A stretch of 64,000 bases of DNA from Vreelandella olivaria (GTDB lineage Bacteria; Pseudomonadota; Gammaproteobacteria; Pseudomonadales; Halomonadaceae). Under the pieces are notes generated by a model that had not been told where the DNA came from, did no database searches, and worked only from the letters and a program-made list of their open reading frames with translations. The position numbers and the translations under genes are program-made. Positions within the stretch are counted from its first letter, which is position 1. Each line of letters starts with the position of its first letter. Positions 7,378 to 16,788 of this stretch are shown piece after piece. The stretch is taken from NCBI RefSeq assembly GCF_023507745.1, contig NZ_JALPZO010000061.1, positions 1 through 64,000 on the forward strand. Direction: 5' to 3'.

Positions 7378-10059
7378 ATCATCATACTGATACAGCCGTT
7401 CATCGTACCCCTCCGCTTCCACCGTTACGGCGCTCATCCCGCTGGGCGAGATGGATTTGATGATGACGCGCTCGACATGGCCAAACAGCAAATGCGGCGG
7501 CTCTTTCGTGGGGTCTACCTCCGGCACCGGGTCGCTGCCCATCGCGGCAATGACGTGATAGTCACTCTCGCCCCTGGTCGCGCTGTACGGCCCGTGTGAT
7601 TTGCCGTCGGGGTCGCGCCAGTACACGACTTGCTGCTCGATCTCCTGCCATTTGAGCGGTTCGTTGCACAGCAGGTGCACGCCCTCGCTGTTCACCACCA
7701 CCTGCTCGATGAGCGCGGATTGTGCGCGGCTGGGGATCGGGCCGACCACGGGGCAGTAGCTGCCCATGCGGCTGTTGAGCGCGTCGGTCGCGGTGCCCCA
7801 TGAGTACCCCTTGCGAATATGGCGGTGCCACATCAGGCGGCGCATTCCATGGCGCCAGGCTCGGGTGCGGTCGGTGACGCCCTCTACACGGATCGTCTCG
7901 ACGCGCTCCGGCGGGGCGGAGGAGAGACGGCATTCGACGGTTTCGACCGTACCGGTGGCAGCGCTCTGGTACTCCACATCAACGCCGTCGTAATCGTCGG
8001 GCCGGATCGTCCGAACGGATTTTGTCAGCAGCGCATCGGCGCGCATGTTCTGCGGGCTGTACATCTGCTCCAGTTGGGTGCGTGGCTCGTCGCGCACGGG
8101 CACCAGCACTTCGTCCCAGGTCAGCTCGGCAAAGCCTGCTTGCAAGGCGCGTTGCAGGACGGCTTTCACCGTGTCGTCGCTATCGTGGTTGTAATCGAAC
8201 GTGTCGCCACGGGCCGTCCAGGTTTCGTGCAGGCGCTGCAGCTCGTCCATGTCGATGTCGTCGTCGGTGATGCCCACCTGGTTAGCCGCGTTGCGCACCC
8301 AATCCGCGATGGCCCGTGTGGGTTGGGTTGGCCCCTCCATCGTCGGCAGAATCGCCGTGGGCACGCAGGTGATGCGGTTCTCGCTGCGGGCCGAGAGTGC
8401 GTCACTGCCAATGATCGTCATGGCCAGCACCGTGATGTCGGCGTAGCTGCTGGGGTATTCCGAGAGCCGAGAGCTTAGCTGGGTCCAGTGCAGCTCTTCG
8501 AAGGCGCGCACGTCGGTATTTTCGGGGTTCATCCGTCGTAGGCGGGCCTCAACCGCCATGGGGTTTGGCAGGTCAACGCCCACGGTGAAGCCCAACTGGT
8601 CGCGGGTCTGGCCGCCTATCACCTGCTGCTGGAAATTCCAGGTCTCGGTGCCGATCTCACGCCACTGCAGCTCCACCTGCTGCTCGCTGTAATCCACCCC
8701 GCCATCGTCTCGGCCATAACCGAACCCACGCGGTGCGATGATGGTGGCCTCGATGCGGTCTACCAGGGTGCCGGCCTTTTGGGCTTGGAATGGCCCCAGC
8801 CACTGGCCCTCTGAATAGATACTGTCTACGACTACGCGCCAGTTGCGGTGATAGCGCGTCGCGCTCCAGCCCAACCAGGCCGTGTCGGGGCTGCCGTTCG
8901 CCAGCAATTTTTCAACCGTGATCGACTGGCCAGACATGCCGATGATGCGGTATCGAGCGCCCAGGCGGTCTACGGTCACCTGGTACGTTCCTGCCGTCGG
9001 CCCCGTCACAGGCGAGAGGTCGGGGTAGCTGAGCGTCAGCTGCGTGGACGTGACGCTGTGCACGACGTACTCGCCTTCGATGCCGCTGTCGCTCATGACG
9101 ATGCTGTCACCCACAGCCAGCCCCAGGTCAGCAAACTGGCCCGTGAAGACGGCTCTCACATCCGGCGCAGTGGGTGCCGAGGCCACCACCTGCCGCTGAA
9201 TCAGGATGTTGAGCAATACGCCGACGTCCCAGTCGCTAGGGATTTCAGCAGGCGCGAGCACAGTGATCTCGCTGGCGTCCACGTCGATGTATGACGCCGT
9301 CAAACGGTCGGTGATGTTGTTGATGCTCTGGAGCTTGAGCCCTGCCTGCCCGTTGCCTGCCGCGCCCACCTCGGGCGCGACGTACCAGATTTGGCTTGCT
9401 GAGTGGCCGGTGATGTTCTCTCCAGGGCCGAACGCCTGCCAGTTGATGTCATCGCCGAACGCCGTGATCGGGGTTTCCCCGACGCGTATCTGCGACGCGG
9501 GCAGCAGGTAGGGGCCCCAGCCCACGCACAGCAGAATATCCACGGCCTTGACGCGGGGGTCCAGAAAATAGGAGCGCGGCGGGGCCAGGTAGTAGGGTGC
9601 GATTTTGGTTTGCCCTGCCACCTGATTGATAACGCCGTTGAGCTTGGGCCGATTGACGGTCACGCTGGGATCGTTCAACTGCGCGCCCTGCTCGATGTTG
9701 CCGTTCGCGTTGAGCGTGGGGATGTCGGGCATCAGCCAGCTGAACACCGAGCTGAACAGGTCAACGACGGCATTGAACACGCTGCTGATCGCCCGACGCT
9801 GTGGATTGATGTAGAGATGCACGACGGCATCGCCGCCGAGCGATACCGCGCCGTATTGCTCCGGCGGCACCACCTGCCCCCGCGCCGTCTCTAACTCCAC
9901 CTCCCACGGGTTGTGCTGGGGGTTGTCGGCGTAGCTGGGCACATTGGCCAGCAGCCACTCCAGCAGGGTGCCCTCGGCCACCTGGTGCATTTCCAGGGGC
10001 AGCGTGGCCCCACGCGCATCACTGCGCAGCAGCGAGGGGTACACCCGAATCTCACTCAT
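7363..10059 (-). CDS. J-like tail tip / host-specificity protein
   Basis: An 898-residue protein, the longest of the tail operon and its last gene, which by position and size is the lambda J-type central tip protein that contacts the host surface. ATG 10059 overlaps the upstream peptidase gene by 4 bp (ATGA), fixing the start. The N-terminal 120 residues resemble the J-proximal hub region, with one hydrophobic stretch (ISSVFNAVVDLFSSVFSW). The middle is beta-rich, and the C-terminus ends DDATPG inside the 33-bp inverted repeat, so the natural end may have been replaced. Unlike many J proteins, no large C-terminal fibronectin array is visible. Exact receptor unknown. Confidence 0.85.
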   Translation of the reverse strand: MSEIRVYPSLLRSDARGATLPLEMHQVAEGTLLEWLLANVPSYADNPQHNPWEVELETARGQVVPPEQYGAVSLGGDAVVHLYINPQRRAISSVFNAVVDLFSSVFSWLMPDIPTLNANGNIEQGAQLNDPSVTVNRPKLNGVINQVAGQTKIAPYYLAPPRSYFLDPRVKAVDILLCVGWGPYLLPASQIRVGETPITAFGDDINWQAFGPGENITGHSASQIWYVAPEVGAAGNGQAGLKLQSINNITDRLTASYIDVDASEITVLAPAEIPSDWDVGVLLNILIQRQVVASAPTAPDVRAVFTGQFADLGLAVGDSIVMSDSGIEGEYVVHSVTSTQLTLSYPDLSPVTGPTAGTYQVTVDRLGARYRIIGMSGQSITVEKLLANGSPDTAWLGWSATRYHRNWRVVVDSIYSEGQWLGPFQAQKAGTLVDRIEATIIAPRGFGYGRDDGGVDYSEQQVELQWREIGTETWNFQQQVIGGQTRDQLGFTVGVDLPNPMAVEARLRRMNPENTDVRAFEELHWTQLSSRLSEYPSSYADITVLAMTIIGSDALSARSENRITCVPTAILPTMEGPTQPTRAIADWVRNAANQVGITDDDIDMDELQRLHETWTARGDTFDYNHDSDDTVKAVLQRALQAGFAELTWDEVLVPVRDEPRTQLEQMYSPQNMRADALLTKSVRTIRPDDYDGVDVEYQSAATGTVETVECRLSSAPPERVETIRVEGVTDRTRAWRHGMRRLMWHRHIRKGYSWGTATDALNSRMGSYCPVVGPIPSRAQSALIEQVVVNSEGVHLLCNEPLKWQEIEQQVVYWRDPDGKSHGPYSATRGESDYHVIAAMGSDPVPEVDPTKEPPHLLFGHVERVIIKSISPSGMSAVTVEAEGYDERLYQYDDATPG

Positions 10060-10451
10060 GTATAGAACTCCACGCGGGAAAAATCGCGGCAGAATTGCCG
10101 TAGCGGCTGCCACCGAACGTGTTGATCGACGGTGCACTCCAGCGCGCCCAGACGGCCACCCACGGCCACCAGCACTGCACAGTGCAGCGCCAGGGCACCG
10201 GTGTAGCACAGTGCCATGGCCCCCGCCTGCGCCTCGCAGGGCTGTAGGCCATCGCGCACCTCAACCAGCGAGCGAGACACACGGCGGGCATCCGTGGTGG
10301 CCACACCCGCATAGCACGGCAGCGTCGCCAGGCCGAACTGCTCAGCCCGCACGGCGCGCACCAGGCCGTAGCAATCGAACCGCCGAACGCCGCCCACGCA
10401 CTCGCCACGCCCGCCGTCGTGGTAGCGGGCATCTCGGTAGTGATCGAGCAT
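10056..10451 (-). CDS. NlpC/P60-like tail peptidase (K-like)
   Basis: A 131-residue protein with the NlpC/P60 active-site stretch RFDCYGLVRAV (catalytic Cys), preceded by HDGGRGECVGG. In lambda-like phages the equivalent (gpK) sits between L and J and is a cell-wall peptidase of the tail tip. Order here is DUF1833, this gene, J, matching L-K-J. A later His suited to the catalytic dyad (ALHCAVLVAVGG) is visible. ATG 10451 was chosen; a longer frame to 10562 would overlap the DUF1833 gene out of frame. The protein is shorter than lambda K and lacks an Mpr1/Pad1 domain. Confidence 0.8.
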   Translation of the reverse strand: MLDHYRDARYHDGGRGECVGGVRRFDCYGLVRAVRAEQFGLATLPCYAGVATTDARRVSRSLVEVRDGLQPCEAQAGAMALCYTGALALHCAVLVAVGGRLGALECTVDQHVRWQPLRQFCRDFSRVEFYT

Positions 10452-10458
10452 GAACACC

Positions 10459-10950
10459 TCAGAACAGGGCGACGCCTGGGTAATCGTGGGCCGTGAAGCG
10501 CCCTTGCAGGAAACGACGGGATAGAATGTCGCGGTAGGTGCAGGGCACCTGCAGCGTTCCATCCGGCAGGAATTCCGGCGAATCTACCGTCATGACCTTG
10601 GGCCGCTGGGCGGGGGCGCTCAGGTCGTTCGAGGCGTACATGCGCAGCGTCAGCGTGATGATCTCCCCCGCCTCGACTGCCGCCTCGACCAGTTCCTCGG
10701 CATCGGCAGTGACGCCGCCGATAGCAAACACCAGCCGCTGCTGGCCGCTGTCGTTACGCGCAGGCAGGGCAATATCGAGGCCGGAGCCCACATAGGTGGC
10801 CTGCTGGCCACCCTCGTGGGTTACGGTTATATCGTCCCAGCCGGGGCAATAGCGTATCGCATCGGGCCACGCGGGGCATGTAAGTTCAAGGCAAGGGATG
10901 CGGTAGATCGTGGGGTCGTGGCCGCTGTGGATTTGGGAGAGGATGGTCAT
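10459..10950 (-). CDS. DUF1833-family tail protein (L-like)
   Basis: A 163-residue protein with the DUF1833 pattern, a family found just upstream of the K and J genes in siphophages and probably part of the baseplate-like tail tip. The body is beta-rich (ITVTHEGGQQATYVGSGLDI) and ends FTAHDYPGVALF. The final codons lie in the right copy of the 33-bp inverted repeat. Inversion across the repeats would keep the body intact and change only the last few residues. ATG 10950 gives the normal family length. Confidence 0.8.
   Translation of the reverse strand: MTILSQIHSGHDPTIYRIPCLELTCPAWPDAIRYCPGWDDITVTHEGGQQATYVGSGLDIALPARNDSGQQRLVFAIGGVTADAEELVEAAVEAGEIITLTLRMYASNDLSAPAQRPKVMTVDSPEFLPDGTLQVPCTYRDILSRRFLQGRFTAHDYPGVALF
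10469..10501. repeat. 33-bp inverted repeat, right copy (end of DUF1833 gene)
   Basis: An exact reverse complement of 7345-7377. The two copies enclose the peptidase and J-like genes (3.1 kb). The match ends sharply on both sides. Confidence 0.9.
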
Positions 10951-10957
10951 AGCTGCC

Positions 10958-11728
10958 TCAGGGTATATTGATACCGCGACGTGCAAGATCGGAACGAACC
11001 GCGCTGAACTGCTGAGCAAGATCATCTAGGCTTAACATCGAGTTCCATTGAGCGGCGTAAGCAACATCTCCATTGAACGCGTAGCTAGGCGCTCCAGGCA
11101 CTCGACCGATGCGAGTTGTTTTTTCAGAAGGCACAAAAGCTTCATTTGATGGGTGTTGCTCTGAGCGGAAATTGTCTGTACTCCCAACAAAGAAGCGCTG
11201 GGTGCGGCTGGCAACATCATATTGATGCGCAAACAACAGCCATTGGCCAGGTGTATAACTGACGCCAGGGATGCTGAGACCAAAGTTGCGGTGTGTCGAA
11301 GGGCTGCCTGGCTGGACAACCGCTATCGCACAAGAAAGCGCAGGATTTCCACTGGACAATGCGAACCAAACATTGGTGCCAACTCGAAAATTGATAGCGC
11401 TATTAAGCTCAAATGTTCCGATCGGGACGCCAGCGCCTGGAATGCTTGGACGGACAACACCCAAAATAGTAAACGACCCCTCTGTTAAAACGCCTGTATC
11501 TGCATACTGCGAGGAATCACCGCTAAACAGCAGTCCGTTGGTGTCGGGAGAAATACCACCAAATAGCGCTGCATTATTGCCAGCAGGGCTGCTGTCTTCC
11601 AGCGCGACTGCCCCCACAGGGAGCATGCGATACCGGTACTGCACACCTGGCACCAATGGGGTCAGAATAGGCAATGCTGGGTTAGTAACACTCACACCTG
11701 TCAGTTGAAAGGCGGCTGTTTTAAGCAT
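10958..11728 (-). CDS. LamG-like (concanavalin-fold) tail-associated protein
   Basis: A 256-residue beta-rich protein with laminin-G/concanavalin-like features: YRYRMLPVGAVALEDSS at the start of the fold, SFTILGVVRPS and the closing segment TTRIGRVPGAPSYAFNGDVAYAAQW, which is characteristic of LamG lectin-type domains on phage fibres. It follows the tail fibre gene with an 8-bp overlap (ATGCTTAA), and a ribosome binding site AAGGAG precedes ATG 11728. It probably binds a surface sugar or decorates the fibre. Not part of the core lambda tail set, so it is likely an exchangeable host-range cassette. Confidence 0.75.
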   Translation of the reverse strand: MLKTAAFQLTGVSVTNPALPILTPLVPGVQYRYRMLPVGAVALEDSSPAGNNAALFGGISPDTNGLLFSGDSSQYADTGVLTEGSFTILGVVRPSIPGAGVPIGTFELNSAINFRVGTNVWFALSSGNPALSCAIAVVQPGSPSTHRNFGLSIPGVSYTPGQWLLFAHQYDVASRTQRFFVGSTDNFRSEQHPSNEAFVPSEKTTRIGRVPGAPSYAFNGDVAYAAQWNSMLSLDDLAQQFSAVRSDLARRGINIP

Positions 11729-13742
11729 GATCGACTCCTTTGTCGAAGTGAATAAGCCAATTGTAGAGCGGGTAAGGGTTTCCAATTGCGTCTGTGAAAT
11801 GACTCACAGTTGAATCGGAGTCACGCAAGCAGCCTCTTGCGCCAGTAGTCGGGCCAGCCGAATTACCGGGGATGCCTGAATAAGCATATTTAACCCGCAC
11901 ATCACCCACGGGCTCGTTAACGGTGAGGATGCGGATGCGATCGTCGATAAGTTGAATATCTGAAATACCGATACGGCCGGTTTGGTCCCACACTTCAAAC
12001 CCGTAATCACCAGGATCTGTCACCATCTCGGTATCCAGCACCAGAGGTGCCTCGGGAATCCAGAACTCCACTTGAATGATTCGACCCTGCCGAGTGATTC
12101 GACGCGGTGATAGTGGGCGCCAGACCTCCTGTAAACGTTGGCTATTAGCCACTGTGATGTTGGCGAGCACTTTCCCGATGAGCGCGCCCATCCAGCGATA
12201 CCCATGGTTCGTAAGGTGCACACCGCCGAAAGTTTCTAAGTGGTAGATAGGAGTGGCAATCACAATGTCGCCGTCTTGTTCGGCTGCCAGTTGCTGCCCA
12301 ATCGACGCACGCACATGGCTTTCGCCGTAATACGTAGCCCCTGCTGTTTGGTACGTCACCAGAGGAATACGGGCAGCCTGTGAGGCAATCGCTCTCACGT
12401 CCGTATTCCACTGTTGCTTCAACTCGATCAGCAGGCGCGCATAATCTTCAGGGGCTAGATGGGAGGCGTCGTCACTTTCCCCTTGAATCCATACCAGTGG
12501 ATAAGCCCCATACACTCTCGCTTCCGCTTGAGTGATCGCCAGGGCCGCTTTTGCCTGCGCAATGCCAGCTTTGTATGGGTAGTACGTTCGTTCTCCGGTA
12601 GGCCGATAACGCACACCGTCCCGTAGCAGAGTCTCGATGCGAGAACCGCCCACGCCATTGGAGCTAATCAGGGATGTCCGGCCGGTCATTAAAGACAATT
12701 GGGCAGCAAGGCCACTGGCGGGCGTTTCTCGGTCCACTTCCTGCAGTGGAACCAATGAATCTAACTGACCGTTTTCGGGATAGTTGGGCTCATTCTCCAT
12801 CAGCTCTTCCTGGCGAATACCTGAGACAAACATCTGATTGCCAAAAGGATCGACAGGGCTTAATGCAGGCGAGCCAGACTGCCCATTTGAAAGTGATTGA
12901 CCAGAAATTGTGATGTGGAGACAGTCAGCCACGGGGGGCAAATAGAGTACGGGTTCGCTCACGCTTGGTGGCTCAGAGACACCTGGTAGGTACAGCACGC
13001 CATCATGTTTGATGCCACACAGCACAGATCCATAGCTGTCTGCAATTGCTAGTGCAAACTGCTCGTCGGCATATAGCCACGGTGCAACACCCGTCCGAAC
13101 TTGTGACTCAGTAAATAACGTTCCATTGCGGCGCACTCCCCAGACGACACCGCCCATGTCATCGCTGATCGCTAAGGCAAAATTCTCATCGGATGAAAAA
13201 TTGAGCTCGATACCCGCATTGCCCATGTAATTCACTAACAACTGGGTAATGTCAGCCACTAGCGAGCCATCCGACTCCTTAACGCCAATCAGTATCTGCC
13301 CCAGCGCGTCTAACACAATGGCTCGAATGCCGCTCTCGTCTTCATCGACCTCTTTTAATACGCGATCAAAATACGCTGACGACAGAATTTCAAAGCGTTT
13401 AACCGCCTCACCCGAAACGTTCTCGTACCGAACAATCAACTCCCCTTCTGCCACGTTGAACTGAGGGTTTCCACTAGCTAAACCATCTGCCAGCGTCTCG
13501 TAGGTTTCTGCGGCAATGAACGCCGAGTCTCTAGCTGATTTGGCCTCAGCTGCTGACTCGGCAGCCCTATGAGCCAGTCCTGTAGGGTCAATAGCCGATT
13601 TTAGTGTGGGGCGCTCTACACCGAATCTATCCCTCCATGTTGCGCTCTGGCTATTCATCGTCTGATCGAGGTTCTTGGTGTTATCCGACCTGTCGCGGGG
13701 GTCGTCGCTGTCGATGGGGTTTCCGGTGTTAAAACGGCTCAT
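11721..13742 (-). CDS. Tail fibre / spike with SGNH esterase domain
   Basis: A 673-residue receptor-binding protein. The N-terminal 80 residues (RDRFGVERPTLKSA) are the attachment segment common to phage fibres. Three FALAI-D--G-V--G---DG-L repeats follow (residues about 150-250), then an SGNH/sialate-O-acetylesterase-like domain from residue 275: GQSLSNGQ (Ser), SSNGVGGSRIETLL (Gly/Asn), WIQGESDDAS and HLTNHGYRW (His). It probably deacetylates capsule or LPS sugar during adsorption. The C-terminus is a beta-rich domain. An intrinsic terminator lies immediately upstream, so it may be expressed separately or through antitermination. Confidence 0.85.
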   Translation of the reverse strand: MSRFNTGNPIDSDDPRDRSDNTKNLDQTMNSQSATWRDRFGVERPTLKSAIDPTGLAHRAAESAAEAKSARDSAFIAAETYETLADGLASGNPQFNVAEGELIVRYENVSGEAVKRFEILSSAYFDRVLKEVDEDESGIRAIVLDALGQILIGVKESDGSLVADITQLLVNYMGNAGIELNFSSDENFALAISDDMGGVVWGVRRNGTLFTESQVRTGVAPWLYADEQFALAIADSYGSVLCGIKHDGVLYLPGVSEPPSVSEPVLYLPPVADCLHITISGQSLSNGQSGSPALSPVDPFGNQMFVSGIRQEELMENEPNYPENGQLDSLVPLQEVDRETPASGLAAQLSLMTGRTSLISSNGVGGSRIETLLRDGVRYRPTGERTYYPYKAGIAQAKAALAITQAEARVYGAYPLVWIQGESDDASHLAPEDYARLLIELKQQWNTDVRAIASQAARIPLVTYQTAGATYYGESHVRASIGQQLAAEQDGDIVIATPIYHLETFGGVHLTNHGYRWMGALIGKVLANITVANSQRLQEVWRPLSPRRITRQGRIIQVEFWIPEAPLVLDTEMVTDPGDYGFEVWDQTGRIGISDIQLIDDRIRILTVNEPVGDVRVKYAYSGIPGNSAGPTTGARGCLRDSDSTVSHFTDAIGNPYPLYNWLIHFDKGVDHA

Positions 13743-13758
13743 GCGTATCTCCAGGCAT

Positions 13759-13783
13759 AAAAAAACCGCCTCGGTGGGCGGGT
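13759..13783 (-). terminator. Intrinsic terminator between tail and fibre genes
   Basis: On the minus strand CCGCC, a 6-base loop, GGCGG and a run of seven T. It lies between the M-like tail gene and the fibre gene, inside what should be one late transcript. Late antitermination would be needed to read through it. Confidence 0.8.
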
Positions 13784-13801
13784 GTTTAATCGGGTCTGCG
13801 G

Positions 13802-14281
13802 TCAGTCGCTGGGCGGCCAATCTCGGTTCATGTTGCGGTCGAAGATGCTGCTGTAGAGGACCTCGTCGGGGAACTGGGCCTCTTCGGCGCTGATGATGGG
13901 CGGGCGGTTCATCTGCAGCTGCGCGGTGAACTCCCAGAGTCGCCCGTTGCCGCCGCGCGAGTTGGCCAGCGGCGTGGGGCCGGTGTACAGCTCGGCGAAC
14001 TCCACTTCGTCATACTGCTGGATGCCCAGGGGCGTCAGCAGCAGCATGCTGAACGTGAGCACGCCGCTGTTCAGGGTGCGCCAGTAGAACCCTTCGAACA
14101 CCTGGGCCTGGCTCGGCCGTATGCGGAACTTGGCAGTGATGCGCGTGGGGCCCGGGGCGTGCAGGATCTCCTTACGGGCGTGGCCATTGCCCAGCGCGGT
14201 GCGCAGCACGTTATCGGTGTGCTGGAGGCCGTAATCGGCCCGCAGGGGCATAGGCAGGCCGCTGGGGTAGCTGATCGTCAT
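13802..14281 (-). CDS. Minor tail protein (M-like)
   Basis: A 159-residue protein directly after the tape measure gene, sharing one base with its stop (TAATG). In lambda-like tails this position is gpM. The sequence is beta-rich with a helical central part (QVFEGFYWRTLNSGVLTFSM) and ends in an acidic tail. ATG 14281 is preferred over a longer reading frame that lies inside the tape measure gene in a Pro/Arg-rich shadow. Family assignment rests mainly on position. Confidence 0.8.
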   Translation of the reverse strand: MTISYPSGLPMPLRADYGLQHTDNVLRTALGNGHARKEILHAPGPTRITAKFRIRPSQAQVFEGFYWRTLNSGVLTFSMLLLTPLGIQQYDEVEFAELYTGPTPLANSRGGNGRLWEFTAQLQMNRPPIISAEEAQFPDEVLYSSIFDRNMNRDWPPSD

Positions 14282-16731
14282 TAGGTCGCCCTGGTGTTGA
14301 GTCCGTATTTGCTGGCCAGCGCTTTGTGCGCCTTGCCGTCGCCCATGATGTTGGCGACGAACACGTCGATAATGCGCTCGCCGTCTGGGCCGTTGCGTTC
14401 TTCGACCTGGCCAGCCCGGCGGGGGTTTTCGTAGAGGTTCACACTCACGCCACCCGAGGATTCTCCCGGGCGGTTGAGCTGCTGTTCTACCCGCGCCAGC
14501 AGGGCATCGGTATTGTCGAGCGCGGCATCCATGCGGGCGCTGGTTTCGGGGGTAGTCACCCGCTCGCCTTTTCGCAGGTTCCAGGTGCCGCTTTCGGGCA
14601 CCGACATGATGCCGTCGTGGGCCTGCCCCACTAGCTGGGTGCCGGAGATATTGGAGACCAGACCCGCCGTGGCGGAGGCCACCGAGGCAATCGCAGCCAA
14701 GTTGGCGGGCCATGGGTTTGCAGCCGCCATGGCCATGCCGGTGTTGATGGCCACGATAGACTGGGCCATGCCCGCCGCTTTCTGCACGGCGAACATGGCG
14801 CGGTAGATGCCGCTCTGCTCGCCTGCAAACGTGCGGGTAATATCCGTGAGGTCGGAAAACACCGATTCAGCGGCGGCCAGCTGGGCGATCTGACGGGCAT
14901 GCTCGATGCGCGCCAGCTCGGCCTGGTGTCGCTCCTGCAACTCGCGCTCCTGGGCGTCCCATTGCTCGTTGAGGTCGGCCCGCTCCTGGCGATACTGCGC
15001 CAGCATGCCGAGCTGGGCGTCGTACCACTCTTGCAACTGCTCTTCGGCCTCGCCGATGCGCGCCAGCTCGCTGAACGGCCCGCCCACCACCGGGCTTAGG
15101 CCGCCGAAGCTGGGCTCGTTATCAAACGATGCCGCCGCAATCCGCGCGGCAACATCGGCATACTCTTCGCTGGAGACATTGACAGCATCCAGCACCGCCA
15201 GGCGCTCGCGCATCTGATCGGTCAGGCGCTCTTCGTTGGTGCGCAGGTCCAGCAGCAGGTTCTGGTAGGCCTGGGCGGCTTCTTCCTGCGATTCGTAAGC
15301 GCTGATGGCCTCCAGCGCGGCACGGGCGGCGGCGAGCTGGGAGTCGGTGGCGCCGTCTTGCGCCAGCTCGAACAGGCGCACGGCCTCTTGTGTCATGCCC
15401 AGGGTGGCCGCCTGACGCTCGAGCGCGGCCACCTGATTGGCAATGGCATCGACGGCGCTGCGGGCCGAGCTGCTGCTGGGGGCAGTGTCGCCGATGTCGC
15501 CGCCGTCACCGCCGATGAACTGCCCGGGATCATTACTGATGCCCGCCGCCAACTCGTCAGCAGCGGCCCGAGCCTGCGCGATAAATGCGTTTAGCCGCTC
15601 AGAGGGTGCAGTACCTGCCGCCAGCTCGTTCAGTTCTGCTCGGGCGTTTCGAATAGCGCGCTCCAGCGTCTCTACCTGGTCACGCATGCCGTAAACCAAG
15701 TCGGGCTGGTTGGCAAAATCGATGTCGATGCCCGGGATACGATTGAGAGTGCCAATCAGGTTGTTCAGGGCGTTAACCGGCCCCTCGACAATCGCTGTGG
15801 CCGCCGAGGCCATCGAGCGCACTACCACCAGCAAAAACTCCCGGGTCGTAATGCCAGCGGTTTGAATGGCATTATCGATCTGCCATACGGCATCGAGGAA
15901 CGTGCCGAGGTAGATGATCGACGTATCGACGCCCTGCTGCACGGCGGACTGCATGCCACCGACAGAGCGAGCAGCGTCATTGAAGTAGTTGGCCACCTCA
16001 AGAACGATAGGGGCCAGCTCGACAGCCAAGGCGTTTCGGGTCGATTCTACCAGGCGGCCGCTTCGACTTAGCGCATCGTTGGCGGCCTCGATGGCAGCAG
16101 CATCCACCATGGAAACGGATAGCCCGAAATCATCTACCTCTTGGCGGGCGGCACGAATAGCATCGCCTCCGCGCATGAACATCTCCGTGGCCCCGCGCTG
16201 TTCGAAACCGAGCTGCTGCAGGTGGCGCGCGGCCTCTTGAGACGATACGCCAGAATCGCGGATGCGGTCGGCCACGTAGGCCAGCCGCTCGTCCACATCC
16301 ATGTCACGCATCTCCTGCAGGTTGAGCTTCAGGCGCTCTACCGTGCGCAGCGCAGGCCCGCCGTTCATTTCTACCGCACCCAGGCGGCGGTTCATGCGGT
16401 TGAGCGAGCCCTCCAGCCCGTCAATACCCGAGTCTGATGCCGCAATGTTGAGGGTGCGCAACCCATCAATTGTGCCATCGAGAGATCTGGCGAGCTTGGC
16501 CTGAGCGTCAATCGCCGTCATTCCCTCACGGGTCATGGCTGCAATGCCGCCCGCCGCTGCACCCGCCGCTGCACCCGCCGCTGCCACCCCCACCGCTATT
16601 TTCTTGAAGTCATTCACCATGGAATTGGTGGTGCGTCTTGTGCGGCGCTGCGCCTGGTCCATCGGTCCCAGGAAATTCCCCGTTTTCAGCACCATGTCCA
16701 GCGTTAGACTGCCAAGCGATCTGACGGACAT
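14281..16731 (-). CDS. Tail tape measure protein
   Basis: An 816-residue protein that sets siphovirus tail length. It starts with a family-typical segment (SLGSLTLDMVLKTGNFLGPM), has an Ala/Gly-rich hydrophobic stretch at about residues 45-70 (VGVAAAGAAAGAAAGG, coded by imperfect 15-bp DNA repeats near 16552-16585), long helical and coiled-coil regions, and a second Ala-rich hydrophobic segment near residues 660-710. By the usual rule of about 0.15 nm per residue the tail would be near 120 nm; this is an estimate. It follows a terminator, then the moron block, rather than the chaperone genes directly. Confidence 0.95.
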   Translation of the reverse strand: MSVRSLGSLTLDMVLKTGNFLGPMDQAQRRTRRTTNSMVNDFKKIAVGVAAAGAAAGAAAGGIAAMTREGMTAIDAQAKLARSLDGTIDGLRTLNIAASDSGIDGLEGSLNRMNRRLGAVEMNGGPALRTVERLKLNLQEMRDMDVDERLAYVADRIRDSGVSSQEAARHLQQLGFEQRGATEMFMRGGDAIRAARQEVDDFGLSVSMVDAAAIEAANDALSRSGRLVESTRNALAVELAPIVLEVANYFNDAARSVGGMQSAVQQGVDTSIIYLGTFLDAVWQIDNAIQTAGITTREFLLVVVRSMASAATAIVEGPVNALNNLIGTLNRIPGIDIDFANQPDLVYGMRDQVETLERAIRNARAELNELAAGTAPSERLNAFIAQARAAADELAAGISNDPGQFIGGDGGDIGDTAPSSSSARSAVDAIANQVAALERQAATLGMTQEAVRLFELAQDGATDSQLAAARAALEAISAYESQEEAAQAYQNLLLDLRTNEERLTDQMRERLAVLDAVNVSSEEYADVAARIAAASFDNEPSFGGLSPVVGGPFSELARIGEAEEQLQEWYDAQLGMLAQYRQERADLNEQWDAQERELQERHQAELARIEHARQIAQLAAAESVFSDLTDITRTFAGEQSGIYRAMFAVQKAAGMAQSIVAINTGMAMAAANPWPANLAAIASVASATAGLVSNISGTQLVGQAHDGIMSVPESGTWNLRKGERVTTPETSARMDAALDNTDALLARVEQQLNRPGESSGGVSVNLYENPRRAGQVEERNGPDGERIIDVFVANIMGDGKAHKALASKYGLNTRAT

Positions 16732-16746
16732 ACAAACTCCAGGCGT

Positions 16747-16771
16747 AAAAAAACCCGCCGAAGCGGGTTTT
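16747..16771. terminator. Terminator between moron block and tape measure
   Basis: AAACCCGC / GCGGGTTT with a CGAA loop, followed on the minus strand by a seven-T run. It ends leftward transcription from the 16789-19307 block before the tape measure gene. Confidence 0.8.
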
Positions 16772-16788
16772 ATGGTTTTCAGTCAGCG

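Noticed and set aside
9403..9894. Long + strand frames opposite the J-like gene and other tail genes
   Set aside because: GC-rich antisense shadows with no ribosome binding sites and compositions unlike real proteins.
10060..10209. Longer N-terminus for the J-like protein
   Set aside because: It lies inside the NlpC-like gene in another frame; ATG 10059 with a 4-bp overlap is the natural start.
14282..14713. Long N-terminal extension of the M-like protein
   Set aside because: An Arg/Pro-rich shadow of the tape measure gene; the true start is ATG 14281.
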